A stretch of DNA of 64,000 bases from NCBI GenBank assembly GCA_036426205.1, contig CM071570.1:76187691-76251690 (forward strand), in the 5' to 3' direction. The position numbers and the translations under genes were made by a program. Positions within the stretch are counted from its first letter, which is position 1; the number at the start of each line of letters is the position of its first letter. Shown here piece by piece: positions 11,937 through 22,060 of this stretch. A model generated the notes under the pieces. The model saw only the letters and a program-made list of their open reading frames with translations, had not been told where the DNA came from and did not search any database. The DNA is from Ascaphus truei (lineage: Eukaryota; Chordata; Amphibia; Anura; Ascaphidae).

Positions 11937-12615
11937 GACAATCCTCACATTTACTCAACAGTTAAAGAGGATCAGTATGTAAAATAGTTAATGTAAAACC
12001 TGATTAATCATCTTATTAAAGTATCTAAACACCCACTATACCCAGCTTATCTCCTAAGATCCACCATCAGCAACCTGCTTCTAGTCTAAAGGTTCACTGA
12101 AGATGTATTGATGCTCTTCCTTCTGCTAACAATCACCCCATTGCTTTAGATATTAACATATGTCCCTCAAATGATCTCCCTGTATAAATGTATTCCAGAC
12201 TTCTGATGTTTGTCTTTACAAACATGTTAGAACTATCTAACAGACCCTATATACCTTTGAACCCTGATGATATAAGATATAAGGGGACAAGGAGGCATAA
12301 TGAGCCTGGCCTGCTGCCCCTAAGAAGAGGAGGAGATAATTTATTTCTTCTACGTCCTCGATTGCAGTCAAACTTTAATAATGGATTTACTCCTCCAACA
12401 AGATGAGGTAAGACAAGCACTTCCTTTCCTCCAAGTCCTCTGTGACAGGGTACTTCCCTCCCATATGTCTTCTTATGATTTCATTATTACTTTGTTTTGT
12501 GCTCCCCTTGAAGAAGCATTGATAAAATAATTGCATCAGAAGAGGACAGACAACCCTCAGCCACAAGAGGTTGTCTGTCCTCTCATGATGCGATTTTGCA
12601 TTAATTCCCAAAGGT
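11937..12615. other. No gene recognised
   Basis: Ordinary-looking, moderately AT-rich sequence. A short inverted pair (GAGGACAGACAACCTC near 12542 and GAGGTTGTCTGTCCTC near 12567) makes a strong hairpin of about 16 bp with a short loop, and the frames crossing it are not gene-like. Confidence 0.4.
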
Positions 12616-12760
12616 TCTCTTTATACTACTATCACTTTAATAGAATAGAGTGAGAGAACATGCTTCTGAATAAGAAGTACATTATAGTAAGCGCTAGGGG
12701 GGGGGGGTGATTTAATTGAGGAAAATGTCAGCTGATATTCTATTGAAAACCGTCTGTGTG
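12616..12760 (+). repeat. Direct repeat block, copy 1
   Basis: The 145-bp block is repeated almost identically at 13322-13465; the main difference is the length of a G run (about 11 versus 9). It is followed by AATAGCTGGGAATGTGTGTTAATCT, which also precedes copy 2, so the two units overlap in a larger duplicated arrangement. Confidence 0.85.
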
Positions 12761-13029
12761 AATAGCTGGGAATGTGTGTTAATCTATGTCTGACTGGTAG
12801 CAGTCAATTGGAGGCTGTGGCACCTCCCCCCAGAGCTCACTCCTCCTCCTTCACCTTTTTAACTTGGGAGGTCATTTCATTTGCTGCAGGAACAAGACCT
12901 GTAATGGTTCTTCCCCTCTTACAGAGGTAAAGAAGGGTTCACAGTGTAGTGTAGTGTAGGACCTGCATTAATTTGGTTATACCTTGACGTTGCTATGCAG
13001 CCTTATGACGCTTTGGCCAAAGGGTTAAC

Positions 13030-13175
13030 CAAATAACCAAGTATTTAATATTATTATTATTATTATTATTGAAGTATTTTATTTATACTTTTCATCATAT
13101 ACTTTTCACCAAATAACCAAGTATTTAATATTATTATTATTATTGAAGTATTTTACTTTATACTTTTCATCATAT
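13030..13175 (+). repeat. Tandem duplication with ATT microsatellite
   Basis: Two adjacent copies of a unit of about 70 bp start at ACCAAATAACCAAGTATTT (13028 and 13108). Each contains a (ATT)n run of different length followed by GAAGTATTTTA and TACTTTTCATCATATA. Confidence 0.8.
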
Positions 13176-13321
13176 ATGTTTTGTCAATGGGATGTAGCAT
13201 TTGGCACCCCCTGTCTCTTGTTGTATGCAATTGCCACGCTCAGTAGCTCTCTGGTTGACATAAATATATATTCATCATGTGGTGGGTGTGGGAGTTTGAG
13301 CTAGCTGGGAATGTGTGTTAA

Positions 13322-13465
13322 TCTCTTTATACTACTATCACTTTAATAGAATAGAGTGAGAGAACATGCTGCTGAATAAGAAGTACATTATAGTAAGCGC
13401 TAGGGGGGGGGTGATTTAATTGAGGAAAATGTCAGCTGATATTCTATTGAAAACCGTCTGTGTGT
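13322..13465 (+). repeat. Direct repeat block, copy 2
   Basis: Second copy of 12616-12760, about 706 bp downstream in the same orientation. Their near identity, next to diverged surrounding repeats, suggests a recent duplication or an assembly effect. Confidence 0.85.
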
Positions 13466-14344
13466 AGACTAATTTTGGCGCATATTTTGAAAACGACGCT
13501 GTGTATGCAATGCAGGGGTATTTAAAAAGGGTCTGTGTTCACTATTGTAATATTTTACTCCGCAAAGGTGTCATCCCTGAAATGTTCTGATTCTTTTATG
13601 TCTGCTTTTAAAGCTACGGTTATTTTTCAAACACGTGGTGGCAAGGTGAGTTTGAGTACAAAGGGGATCCATTGATTTTTCATAGTCTTAGACTCTAAGA
13701 ATGTCCCTGAACTGTGAGACCCACTATGGTCTCAAAGTGCCTAATCCCATAGTAAGATCACTGAAACTGTATAACCAACGTGGTTTTCAAGTGAGCAACA
13801 GTTCTAAAGAACCACCGAAAAAAACTTGGCTATAATATACTATGTGCCTCTCATTTGAAGTATATAGAATGTGTACAAGGTACCGTGGGGCCTATTCTAT
13901 AAACTTTGATAACTAACTCAGAGGACTTTGAGCACTTACAGAATGATTTGGCAATGCTGCTATTCAGAAATCTCCAATGAACTGCCAAACGCGATCGGGA
14001 AGTACATATGACCGAGCGGCAGCGTTCCTGCTCAAAACACACTGAGCGGGAGCTGAAAAACAGCTCCAACTCGTGTTTCTGATAAAATCCCCCTATTCTA
14101 GTACCTCAGATGAGGTCATCGAGGCTCTCAGCTAGCGAGCTCCTCGCAAATTTAATCTCGCCAGCACAAGGGTGGTGAGATGGGATTTGCGAGTAGGAAT
14201 TAGAAAAAAAAATGTATTTTTATTGCATCGGATGAAGCCGAGAGTCTCTAGAGCTGATATGCATTAATATCAGCTCTGGAGACCCCCGGATTCCATCATA
14301 TGTAATAGAAATACATTTAGAGGCAGCTTCGTTACCTTAGCAGC
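13466..14344. other. Diverged MITE-like sequence, no gene
   Basis: The last part contains a hairpin (AGAGCTGATAT ... ATATCAGCTCT, about 14250-14277). It also has a stretch whose reverse complement (GGGGGTCTCCAGAGCTGA) recurs at about 42618-42635 in the outer MITE of the nested stack. The two loci probably carry copies of one family in opposite orientation. No coding frame is supported. Confidence 0.4.
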
Positions 14345-14442
14345 TAATAGCATCAAATTTGATGGCAGAGATGATACATGATGGGGGAAGCATGGTTTCC
14401 TGTCAGTCCCCAGCCCTGTCTTCTACAAGAAATTGGTGGGAG
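14345..14442 (-). mobile_element. Short gypsy pol fragment
   Basis: About 98 bp closely match 26553-26650, which lies between the RNase H and integrase parts of the minus-strand gypsy relic. The shared stretch runs from ATAGCATCAAATTTG to AAATTGGTGGGAGAG. Outside it the two loci differ, so this is an isolated fragment. Confidence 0.75.
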
Positions 14443-14499
14443 AGGTAAGTGCTAAGGTAATCAAAGGGTTAAACACAAGTGCCCGGTTTATTGAGGGTG

Positions 14500-14625
14500 G
14501 TGAAGGTGGTATTTGGCCCATGGTGGGTGTTTATGTCTTCAGGGAGGGTAGCGGGAGAACCCCTCCCGCTACCCACCCGGAAGGCATAAACAACCACATA
14601 GGCCAAAGACCACCTGCACCCACCC
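14500..14625. repeat. Foldback (inverted repeat) with about 58-bp arms
   Basis: The left arm ends GGGTAGCGGGAG; the right arm begins CTCCCGCTACCC after a spacer of about 4 nt. Pairing extends outward through TGTTTATG/CATAAACA and TTTGGCC/GGCCAAA to GGTGGT/ACCACC. It is a palindromic MITE or the core of one. Confidence 0.75.
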
Positions 14626-15038
14626 CTGCTACCCCCAATAAACATTAAAACCCAATACTAGACAATGCCAGAGTGGTTACTTATGCCCTCAATGGGAGCA
14701 AAGATAACCCCAATGGCAATGAATGGGCACCCCATCTACCCCTAACGACCCCCACCCCCCACAACACATACAATACAGTAACAGGCAATAGCTAATTTGC
14801 CCATTAAATATACAACATTATCCAGCCAGCATAAAGTAAATTAAAGTTGCACTTACCCCTGCCACAGTAATTAAGGGGTTAACCTCCCTCCACCATTACT
14901 CACCCAGGACACCTAACCACTCTCCCTGGAGCAACTATCCCGATCCTTTACCCTTTGAACGGCACAGTGGTACACCATATCCATATAATATGGGCATGAT
15001 TTGTCACTATGGCAGTCAATGGGCAACCTAAAAAAAAA

Positions 15039-15208
15039 CAAGCACCAAAAATACACAAGTAAATTAAAAACAAACACCAAAAATACACAACAAGTTAAAA
15101 AACAAGCACCAAAAATACACAATAATTAAATAAACCAAGCACCAAAAATACACAACAATGAAATAAAACGAAGCACCAAAAATACATAACAATTTAATAA
15201 AAACAAGC
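15039..15208 (+). repeat. Minisatellite, about 31-37-bp unit, six copies
   Basis: Units share AAGCACCAAAAATACAC separated by A/T-rich spacers. The array is imperfect and follows a TATTATGGGCATG-like segment whose reverse complement recurs at about 23450-23490. Confidence 0.8.
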
Positions 15209-15418
15209 ATTTGCCAAAAAATGTATTGCTTGTCACTGTGTTTATCTATAGCCCAAAAGGGCATAGATAATCACATTGGTAGTCAATGGGCAACCTCAAA
15301 AAAAAATACGCAATGAAATAAAATACAATCAAACTTTTTTTTACTTTTCCCCTCGGATTCCAAGTCCAGCAGCAACAGCAGGAACCACTTGATACTCGAC
15401 GCAATGCTCCTCAACACC

Positions 15419-15547
15419 CAATCCGATTGATTGAAGTACCCTGTGACAGCTTCCATTTTATTTTAAAGGATGTGACGTTATCTTAAAGGGATGATGTTAC
15501 ATCCTTTTAAAAAATGACTGCCATCACATGGTACTTCAACCAATCGG
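15419..15547. repeat. Palindromic MITE-like foldback, copy 1
   Basis: The two halves are imperfect inverse copies, from ATCCGATTG..TTGAAGTACC at the left to GGTACTTCAACCAATCGGAT at the right. Arms are about 60 bp with a near-zero spacer. Confidence 0.8.
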
Positions 15548-15581
15548 ATTGTGGCATATACCACATGGTACACCCCCAATC

Positions 15582-15718
15582 CAATTGGTTGAAGTATCAT
15601 GTGATGGTAGCCATTATTTTTAAAAGGATATGACATCATCCCTTTAAGATGATATCACATCTTTTTTTTAAATATGGAAGCTGTCACATAGTGCAAACCA
15701 ATCGGATTGGGTGTTGCA
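15582..15718. repeat. Palindromic MITE-like foldback, copy 2
   Basis: A second foldback of the same family 35 bp further on, starting near CCAATTGGTTGAAGTATC and ending ACCAATCGGATTGG. Same arm motifs with different substitutions. Confidence 0.75.
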
Positions 15719-15731
15719 TGTGGTTTATCTA

Positions 15732-16041
15732 TGGGGTGTGGAAACTTTTGCTCCTGCGCCCCCCTGCCTCTAGTCCCCTGGTGCTCATACCCCCCCCTTC
15801 ACTCAGTGCAACATCAAATGACGCGCAGGGTCATATGACGTCACGTCATGTCACCCGCGGCATCAGTAGACGCCACGTTGCCATGCCGTGATGTCAAGCT
15901 GCATGACTCCGCAGCGTCCTTTGCCTTGGAGACTCTTCCAGACGCTGGCTGAAGCAAGGTAAGTTAAGGTTCCAGAGGCCTCATGGCCAGGCATTTAATT
16001 TTAATGCCTTGGGGAAGAGCGCTGTGGGCTCTGCAACTGCA
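15732..16041 (+). mobile_element. hAT-type MITE fragment (relative of 36384-36786)
   Basis: It resembles the MITE at 36384-36786: a GGGGTG..AAACTTTT..GCCCCCCTGCC start, a middle with repeated GTCA/ATGACG and GTTGCCATG, and a GTAA..AGAGGCCTC...GGCATTTAATTT..AATGCCTT end. The right terminus is missing. The gypsy element begins exactly where the similarity stops being followed. Confidence 0.6.
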
Positions 16042-16847
16042 TGTGAGGATTTGGGGTCACGGCAGTCGCAGTGTGACCCCCCCTTACCTCTCGATATACC
16101 TGCTGCTGCTGGACAACTCCCTCTCCATTCCCGTCCGTTTCTCGCGATTGGGGGACTCCCCCTTTGTCCCCGACGGGTGGCCGCTGTCCCGCGGGTGGCT
16201 GGGACTCCGGTGGCGGTGTTGTCTCACGGGCGCGTGCCCACCCTCATTACAGAGCGCACGCCAGACAAAGTTAACTTATTCACTGCTCCTGCAGTGAGGC
16301 CCCGCACCCAACACACACACACAGCCGTCAATCATGTCACAAGACTGCTCACCTGTATTGTTCCTTAGGCAGCCTATCCAGCGCAGCTCCATGCACTCCT
16401 CCAGGTCTGCCCCCTCTTTCTATTCTCCAGCTGCACTATATAATGCCTGTCCTGCCTTTCCCACATTGCTCGACATAGTCTCTGCTACGGACGTCTATTC
16501 TGGCTCTCCCTTTGTCTTCGTTTATTCAGGTTGCGACCCGGCTTGGCGGACGTTCCTATCCAGACCCCGGCTCCCACTTGACCTTGCAGCTTCTCTCATC
16601 CCTCGACCACAGCTTGGACCTCGACCTCCCGGATCTCTCTCTCCCCGACCTTGGCTAACGGCAACGACTTCATCTCTTCTGTACCGGTACCGGCAAGTAT
16701 TGCTACACCTACAGTATTCATACCTGGCCTGGCAACGCCAAAACACCACACTCCGGACACGCTCTTTGTGCTGCGGGTGCGTGCACATATACATCCCCAC
16801 CTCTGTACACCGGACGAGTCCGGTCTGCGGGCAGCACCGGCATAACA
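16042..16847 (+). repeat. 5' LTR of the chromovirus
   Basis: It starts TGTGAGGATT and ends CATAACA, matching 22513-23315 throughout. A TATA-like box (CTATATAATG, 16435-16444) lies about 30 bp upstream of GCTCGACATA (16468-16477), the probable start of the transcript and of R. The LTRs differ at many sites, so the insertion is not recent. Confidence 0.95.
16434..16477 (+). promoter_or_regulatory. LTR core promoter and predicted transcript start
   Basis: A TATATAAT element is followed about 30 bp later by TGCTCGACATAG. The spacing fits a TATA-driven start. The same arrangement is kept in the 3' LTR near 22910-22952, with one base changed in the start sequence. The start site is inferred from spacing and from the complementarity to 16849-16858; it is not measured. 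Confidence 0.6.
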
Positions 16848-16858
16848 TTATGTCGAGC
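16848..16858 (+). promoter_or_regulatory. Predicted self-priming primer-binding site
   Basis: Immediately after the 5' LTR, TATGTCGAGC (16849-16858) is the exact reverse complement of GCTCGACATA (16468-16477) at the predicted RNA 5' end. There is no TGG as expected for tRNA priming. Tf1/sushi elements prime by folding the RNA 5' end onto this position. The site overlaps the gag start codon at 16850. Confidence 0.65.
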
Positions 16859-17800
16859 CCACAAGACGCAGACCAGACTGACATGGCGTCCATGATGACG
16901 GCCATGTATCAACAAGTCCAGGCCCTAACTGATCAAATGGCTCTCCTAACTCAACAGGTTCAGGACCTTTCATTTCAGGCTCCACCTGTGGCCGCACCGC
17001 CACTGTCGCCAGAACCAGTATCCGCCGCGACCTCAGGCCCGAAGATCCCAGCACCTAAACCGTATGCGGGGGATTCGCTCGCCTGTCGCGGTTTTCTCAA
17101 TCAATGTGAGATCCAGTTTGAGATGGCTCCGCAGCAGTACTCCACTGGTCGTAAGAAAGTGGCATATGTGTACAGCCTACTTACAGGGAATGCGCTGGCA
17201 TGGGCCTCCCCGATTTGGGAACTACATCCCGAAATCACCCGCGATTACGCGGCCTTTAGATGAGACTTTCGATAGGTCTTTGATACCCCCGCACGCCAAG
17301 AAACTGACTCTGACTCTTTACTTGAGCTTTCTCAGGGACGTCGTTCCGTGGCCCAGTATGCCTTGAAGTTCAGGACCATAGCAGCTGAGACACGATGGGA
17401 CCAGGAGGCTTTAGTCTCAGTCTTCTGGTGAGGCTTAACGGATTCCGTGAAGGACGAGCTCGCCTCACAACCCAGGCCAGGGCTTCTGGAGGAACTCATC
17501 TCCCAAGCCAATCGAGTGGATCAGCGCCTTCAGGTACGCCGTGCTCAGCGCCAGCATCCCCGATTTATGCCCTTCCGTGCTCCTTTTCCCAGATTCTCTC
17601 CAACCACAGGACCTGCCGTCTCCCCGCTACCCGCTCTGGAGGCTCCGGAGCTGATGCAACTTGGAGTCCAGCGTCCCTGGACACTGAGACAACAAGCTCG
17701 TCAAGCCGGTGTATTATGTTATTACTGCGGATCCTCCAAGCATCTGGTCCGTGAATGTCCACTACGCCCGGGAAACGACCAAACCCAAACGAAGGGGCTC
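16850..17800 (+). pseudogene. gag: Chromovirus gag pseudogene
   Basis: The ATG at 16850 opens a Gag with an N-terminal Gln-rich helical segment, a Pro/Ala linker and the retrotransposon Gag core (around 17040-17520). A single CX2CX4HX4C zinc knuckle (CYYCGSSKHLVREC) follows at about 17718-17760. In-frame stops at TGA 17261-17263, TAG 17273-17275 and TGA 17429-17431 break it while the frame itself is kept. The product would form the cytoplasmic particle and bind element RNA. The start fits because it lies directly after the LTR, leaving only two bases of leader. Confidence 0.85.
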
Positions 17801-17859
17801 TCCCTGGGTGCTAAATCTCCTTGTCCCCTTTCCAGGAAGGAACTTCCCAAAAATTTGAC

Positions 17860-18206
17860 CATTCCCGTCTCTGTCTCGGGTCCTACCTTCCGCACCTCCA
17901 CTGCGGCATTTATCGATTCCGGCGCGGGAGGAAAATTTCGTGGACCAAACCTTCTCTGAACAGAACCAGATTCCACTCGTTAGGAAGAAGTCTCCCGTTG
18001 CCTTGGTCGGGATCAACGAGCATCCGCTCACCCCGGCATACATTTCCTTGGAGACTTGCCCCCTCACCCTTTCCTCTCATTCCCACAAGGAGACCATGGC
18101 CTTTGATGTAATCCATGCTCCTGGAACTCCAGTCACCCATGGCTTACCTTGGTTGCAGAAGCACAATTTTTACATCAACTGGACATCCCAAGATCCCATT
18201 ATCTAG
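17860..18206 (+). pseudogene. Chromovirus aspartic protease region
   Basis: The active-site triplet Asp-Ser-Gly (FIDSGAGG) is at about 17912-17923, a retropepsin-type site that would process the polyprotein. A frameshift between 17925 and 17945 moves the rest into another frame, which continues through a VALVGINEHPL-type strand and an ...HGLPWLQKHN segment that normally closes this region before RT. The enzyme could not be made intact. Confidence 0.75.
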
Positions 18207-18359
18207 AGGTCAAGGTCAGAGGAGCCATCTCCACCAGTTTTACTTCCGCCTCAACTGCTGGCCAATACATCCAACCCTAAGGGAGGTTTACCCGCTCCGT
18301 ATGCTGGTTTTCTGTATGTCTTCAGCAAGACCCAATCCTAACTACTACCTTCCCACAGA

Positions 18360-19220
18360 TCTTACGATTGTCCGATAGACTTGGTACCTGGATACACATT
18401 GCCAAAATTCAAATCCTACCCCCTCTCTCTACCTGAGACGGAAGCTATGAACGAATATATCCGCGAGACAATAAAGCGGGGCTTTATATGGCACTCCAAT
18501 TCGCCCGCAGGAGCTGGATTCTTTTTCGTCTAGAAAAGGGATGGTACTCTCAGACCGTGTATAGACTACCGGGGACTGAACCACATTACGGTGAAGAACC
18601 GTTACCCACTTCCACACATCTCTGAACTATTCGACAGACTTCAAGGTGCTAACCTGTTCTCCAAGCTTGACCTTCGCGGGGCGTATAATCTTATTCGCAT
18701 CCCGGAGGGCGACGAATGGAAGACTGCCTTCAACACCGTAGCGGGCACTACGAGTATCTCGTGCTGCCCTTCGGCTTATGCAACGCTCCGGCGGTTTTTC
18801 AGGACTTTATCAACGACATCTTTCGGGATGTCCTTAATCGTTTTGTAATTGTTTATGTGGATGACATCCTTATTTTTTCCAAGAATCTACAGGATCATAT
18901 CATCCATACCAAGTTTGTACTCTCCCGCCTCCGAGAGAACCGATTGTTTGCCAAGATGGAGAAATGTCTCTTTCACCAGTCTACCACCTCTTTTCTTGGG
19001 TATATTATTTCCAACACGGGATTGGCCATGGACCCTGAGAAACTTAAAGTTGTAATAGATTGGCTGCAACCCGACTCCCTCAAGTCTATTCAGTGGTTCC
19101 TAGGCTTTTCCAATTATTACCGGAAGTTTATTCATAACTTCTCCACCATCATCGTCCCGATCACGGCACTGACCCAAAAAGGAACTGATCCTTCGTCTTG
19201 GTCTCCTGAGGCAGTCACAG
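18360..19220 (+). pseudogene. pol: Chromovirus reverse transcriptase
   Basis: All classical RT blocks can be read. KRGFI and CIDYRGLN lie upstream, the first catalytic Asp is in KLDLRGAYN (codon 18669-18671), then [13 protein letters not shown], then YVDD at 18853-18864, and a FLGYII block. A TAG stop lies at 18531-18533, just before the KRDG block, and a frameshift near 18730 separates the first catalytic Asp from YVDD. The catalytic residues themselves survive, so decay is by frame damage rather than active-site loss. Confidence 0.9.
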
Positions 19221-19612
19221 CCTTTGAAACACTGAAACAAGCATTTGTCTCAGCTCCCATCCTTCGACACCCGGACACCAATTTTTCTTTCACCCTAGAG
19301 GTAGACGCTATGGACTGCGGGGCCGGCGCTGTCCTATCCCAATACTTTCTCCCCAGGATAAATTCACCCTTGCGTTTTTTCTCGAAGAAGTTTCCCCAGC
19401 TGAGAGGAACTATGATGTGGGCAATAGGGAACTTTTGGCCGTCAAGTTGGCCCTTCAGGAATGGAGGCATCTGTTGGAGGGGTCAAAAGAGCCGTTCACT
19501 ATTCTCACGGACCACAAAAATCTTTTATACATCGAGAATGCCCGCCGCTTAGGTCCCCGCCAAGCCCGCTGGTCGTTATTTTTCTCCAGGTTTAATTTTA
19601 TTTTGTCTTACA
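19221..19612 (+). pseudogene. Chromovirus RNase H, split by insertion
   Basis: It follows the RT thumb and shows the fused RNase H pattern: a [16 protein letters not shown] block with the first Asp, a [20 protein letters not shown] helix, a [12 protein letters not shown] strand and the [14 protein letters not shown] block. The frame changes near 19395-19420. The domain's end is interrupted at 19612 by a MITE; the tail segment reappears at 20901-21015 as a duplicated copy, and the tether to integrase continues from there. Confidence 0.85.
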
Positions 19613-20009
19613 CTGGCGACACACTTTATTCGAGCTCGGCTAGTCCCACGAATTCGGGTATACTCGGGTGTATTGAGGTTTGTGACTGTTTTCTGCCCGA
19701 GTGCATTGCGTTATTTTCCAGGCAGGGATTGAAGCATTTTATTCCCGCTGGCTGCAATACTGCACAGTATATATATATATATATATATATACTGCATTAC
19801 AATTCATGAATTTATGCCATCTGGTAGACACGCGAAGCATTGCAGCCTATTAAATCCTAATCATTATCATTTAACAGATCAGCCGCCCGTCAGCCAGGCA
19901 TGAACCATGGCTGGGAAGGCAAACGCAACTGGGCTTGTCAGAGGATCGCATTCCAGGTATCTGCCAGGTACAAACTGGGCATTTGCTCGAATAAAGTGTG
20001 TCGCAGCAG
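19613..20009. mobile_element. 397-bp MITE with 4-bp target duplication TACA
   Basis: Terminal inverted repeats: CTGGCGACACACTTTATTCG at the left, and CGAATAAAGTGTGTCGCAGCAG at the right as its inverse with a small indel. It is flanked by TACA (19609-19612 and 20010-20013). The uninterrupted sequence at 20980-20995 reads GTCTTACATTCCCAGC, which directly shows the empty site and confirms both borders. Inside are a (TA)n run at 19769-19790 and no coding frame. It shares termini with 32615-32974. The superfamily is not determined. Confidence 0.9.
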
Positions 20010-20037
20010 TACATTCCCAGCACTAAGAACGTCAAGG

Positions 20038-20900
20038 AACAAAATGTTTTCACTAACAGCAATTAATCAATCAAGACCCGGCACCTATATATACTATGTA
20101 CAATGGGCATCCGGCAGGAACCTGACGAAACTTACTGTGAAACGCGTTGTTCCCTGCCGGAGCCCATTGAGAGAGGGACCCAGCCGACCGCAGGACATCC
20201 GGTGTAGATCCTCCCTTCCGGTTCCACTGCCGGACGCGCCAGTGAGAACACCAACGGAGGAAGAGATTTCGCCGGATCAAACCTTGCGGCTGATGCTGGG
20301 CAAGAAGAGTTGATTTTTAGTGTGAGTGTGTTCATTATTTACTTTGTATTTTCACTGTGTATATTTATGCTTGTTTTCATGTTTCATGTTCCATGTTTCA
20401 TGTTTTAAACTGTTACCATTAAAGACCTGTTTATTTTGCTAATTCTGGTTTTGTATACTTTGGTCTATGGGGACGGGGAAAGAGCCACTCACACACCACA
20501 CCCACTGGGGATTGTTTGCTGAGAAGTACCTACATCACCTAAGCAGGCTGACATCACCCACTGAGGGAACAAACTCACATTAGGCCGTGCGAGTTTTTGT
20601 TTATTGTCACTCCACTATAGGAGTTTACATTTACCAACCACAGTCAGCGTTGAGTTTGAAGTCTCACACAAGCCCGTGTGAGTCATTGAAACTAATTGCT
20701 CACGTTTCATTTATTATATATCTAGTGGCAATCCACTATCACCCCACCCTTTAATCCTCCTCCTCCTCCCCTCCCCCTCCCTCGTTCCCCACACATGTGG
20801 ATGCATGCACTAATACTGTGTTTTATTATCTTTTATTCCATCTTTTATTCTGTTCCATCAACACCGTGAGGTCCATGAGTTTGCGCTGACCATCTCCATA
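20038..20900 (+). mobile_element. 863-bp insertion carrying a hammerhead-like motif, 115-bp flanking duplication
   Basis: It lies between two copies of the same 115-bp gypsy segment (19522-19612 plus 20014-20037 on the left; 20901-21015 on the right), so the insertion duplicated a long target. The left copy alone contains the TACA-flanked MITE. The insertion holds a hammerhead-like motif at 20102-20168, a TTCATGTTTCATGTTCC repeat patch near 20375, an ATTAAA near 20419, and polypyrimidine stretches. No open frame is convincing. Hammerhead-containing terminal units are known from Penelope-like retroelements; that identity is an inference here. Confidence 0.75.
20102..20168 (+). ncRNA. Hammerhead-ribozyme-like motif (type I layout)
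   Basis: CTGACGA (20122-20128) and GAAAC (20139-20143) are the two conserved core boxes of a hammerhead. They sit inside a long stem: AATGGGC (20102-20108) pairs with GCCCATT (20162-20168), and CCGGCAGG..AAC pairs with GTT..CCCTGCCGG, giving about 17 pairs as stem I. Stem II (between the boxes) is weak, only about 2 pairs; stem III would be very short, as in Penelope-associated hammerheads. Cleavage would be expected at a UH step near 20148-20150. Activity is unproven. Confidence 0.55.
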
Positions 20901-20981
20901 CTTCTATACATCGAGAATGCCCGCCGCTTAGGTCCCCGCCAAGCCCGCTGGTCGTTATTTTTCTCCAGGTTTAATTTTATT

Positions 20982-22060
20982 TTGTCTTACATTCCCAGCA
21001 CTAAGAACGTCAAGGCAGATGCTCTCTCTAGACAATATTCTTCTGATGAGAGACCGGAGAAGACTACAGATTCTATCCTTCCCAAACTAAAGATCCTCGC
21101 GGTCGCTACATTCAAGAATCTAGAGAGGATCATCAAGTCTCAAAGACACCTTCCTAGCGATCTTGAGATCCCGAAGGACACCTTATACGTGGAGGCCAAG
21201 TTTATTCCGGAGATTCTGGAATGGGGGCATGCATCCCGTTCGGCAGGACACCCAGGCTACAAGAAGACTTTGGATCTCATCCGTCGCACTTTGTGGTGGC
21301 CCAATATGGCCAAATCCATCCTTGAATTTACCCGTGCCTGTCCGGTATGTGCACGCAATAAGATTCCTCGCCAGAGACCCCATGGTCTTCTTTTGCCCTT
21401 ACCCATCCCGGAGAGCCCCTGGTCCCACATATCCATGGACTTTATTGTCGAATTGCCTAGGTCGAATGGCATGAGCACCATTCTAGTAGTGGTGGATCGG
21501 TTTTCCAAGATGGCACATTTTATTCCTCTCAAATGATTACCCTCCTCACCTGCCCTAGCCGTTATTTTCTCCAAAGAAATTTTCCGGATCCATGGCATAC
21601 CCACGTCCATCGTATCGGATCGTGACTCTCAATTTGTTTCCAGATTCTGGAGGACCTTCACCAGAAGGCTGGGCATTGCTTCCTCCTTCTCTTCTGGATA
21701 TCACCCTCAATATATTAGACAGACCGAGAGGGTCAATCAATCTCTCGAGAAGTATTTAAGGTGTTTTGTCTCTGACTCACAGGATGACTGGGCAGAATTA
21801 CTTTCCTGGGCTGAGTATGCCTTTAATTCCTCGATGAATGAATTCACTGGTGAGACACCTTTCTTTATTAATTACGGCTTTCACCCGGCTTGCCTACCTA
21901 TTTCCAATATCTCCTCTGGAGTTCCAGCTGTGGATGAACACATCTCCCTCCTACAGGACTCTTGGGGTGGAACTCAATCAGCACTTCAAAGGGCCTCCCT
22001 GTCTTCTAAAGTCCAGGCTGACCGCTGTCGCTGACCTGCACCCAACTACAAACCAGGGGA
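20982..22060 (+). pseudogene. Chromovirus integrase
   Basis: The HHCC zinc finger is visible (His codon near 21249, CPVCARNK at about 21339-21360). The DDE core follows: first Asp in MDFIVELP (codon 21438-21440), second Asp in a VSDRDSQF block (about 21613-21636), and Glu in the QTERVNQSLEKYL block (about 21720-21755). TGA at 21534-21536 interrupts the core, and another TGA lies near 22032. The enzyme would insert the cDNA into the genome. The catalytic residues are present, but the frame is broken. Confidence 0.88.
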
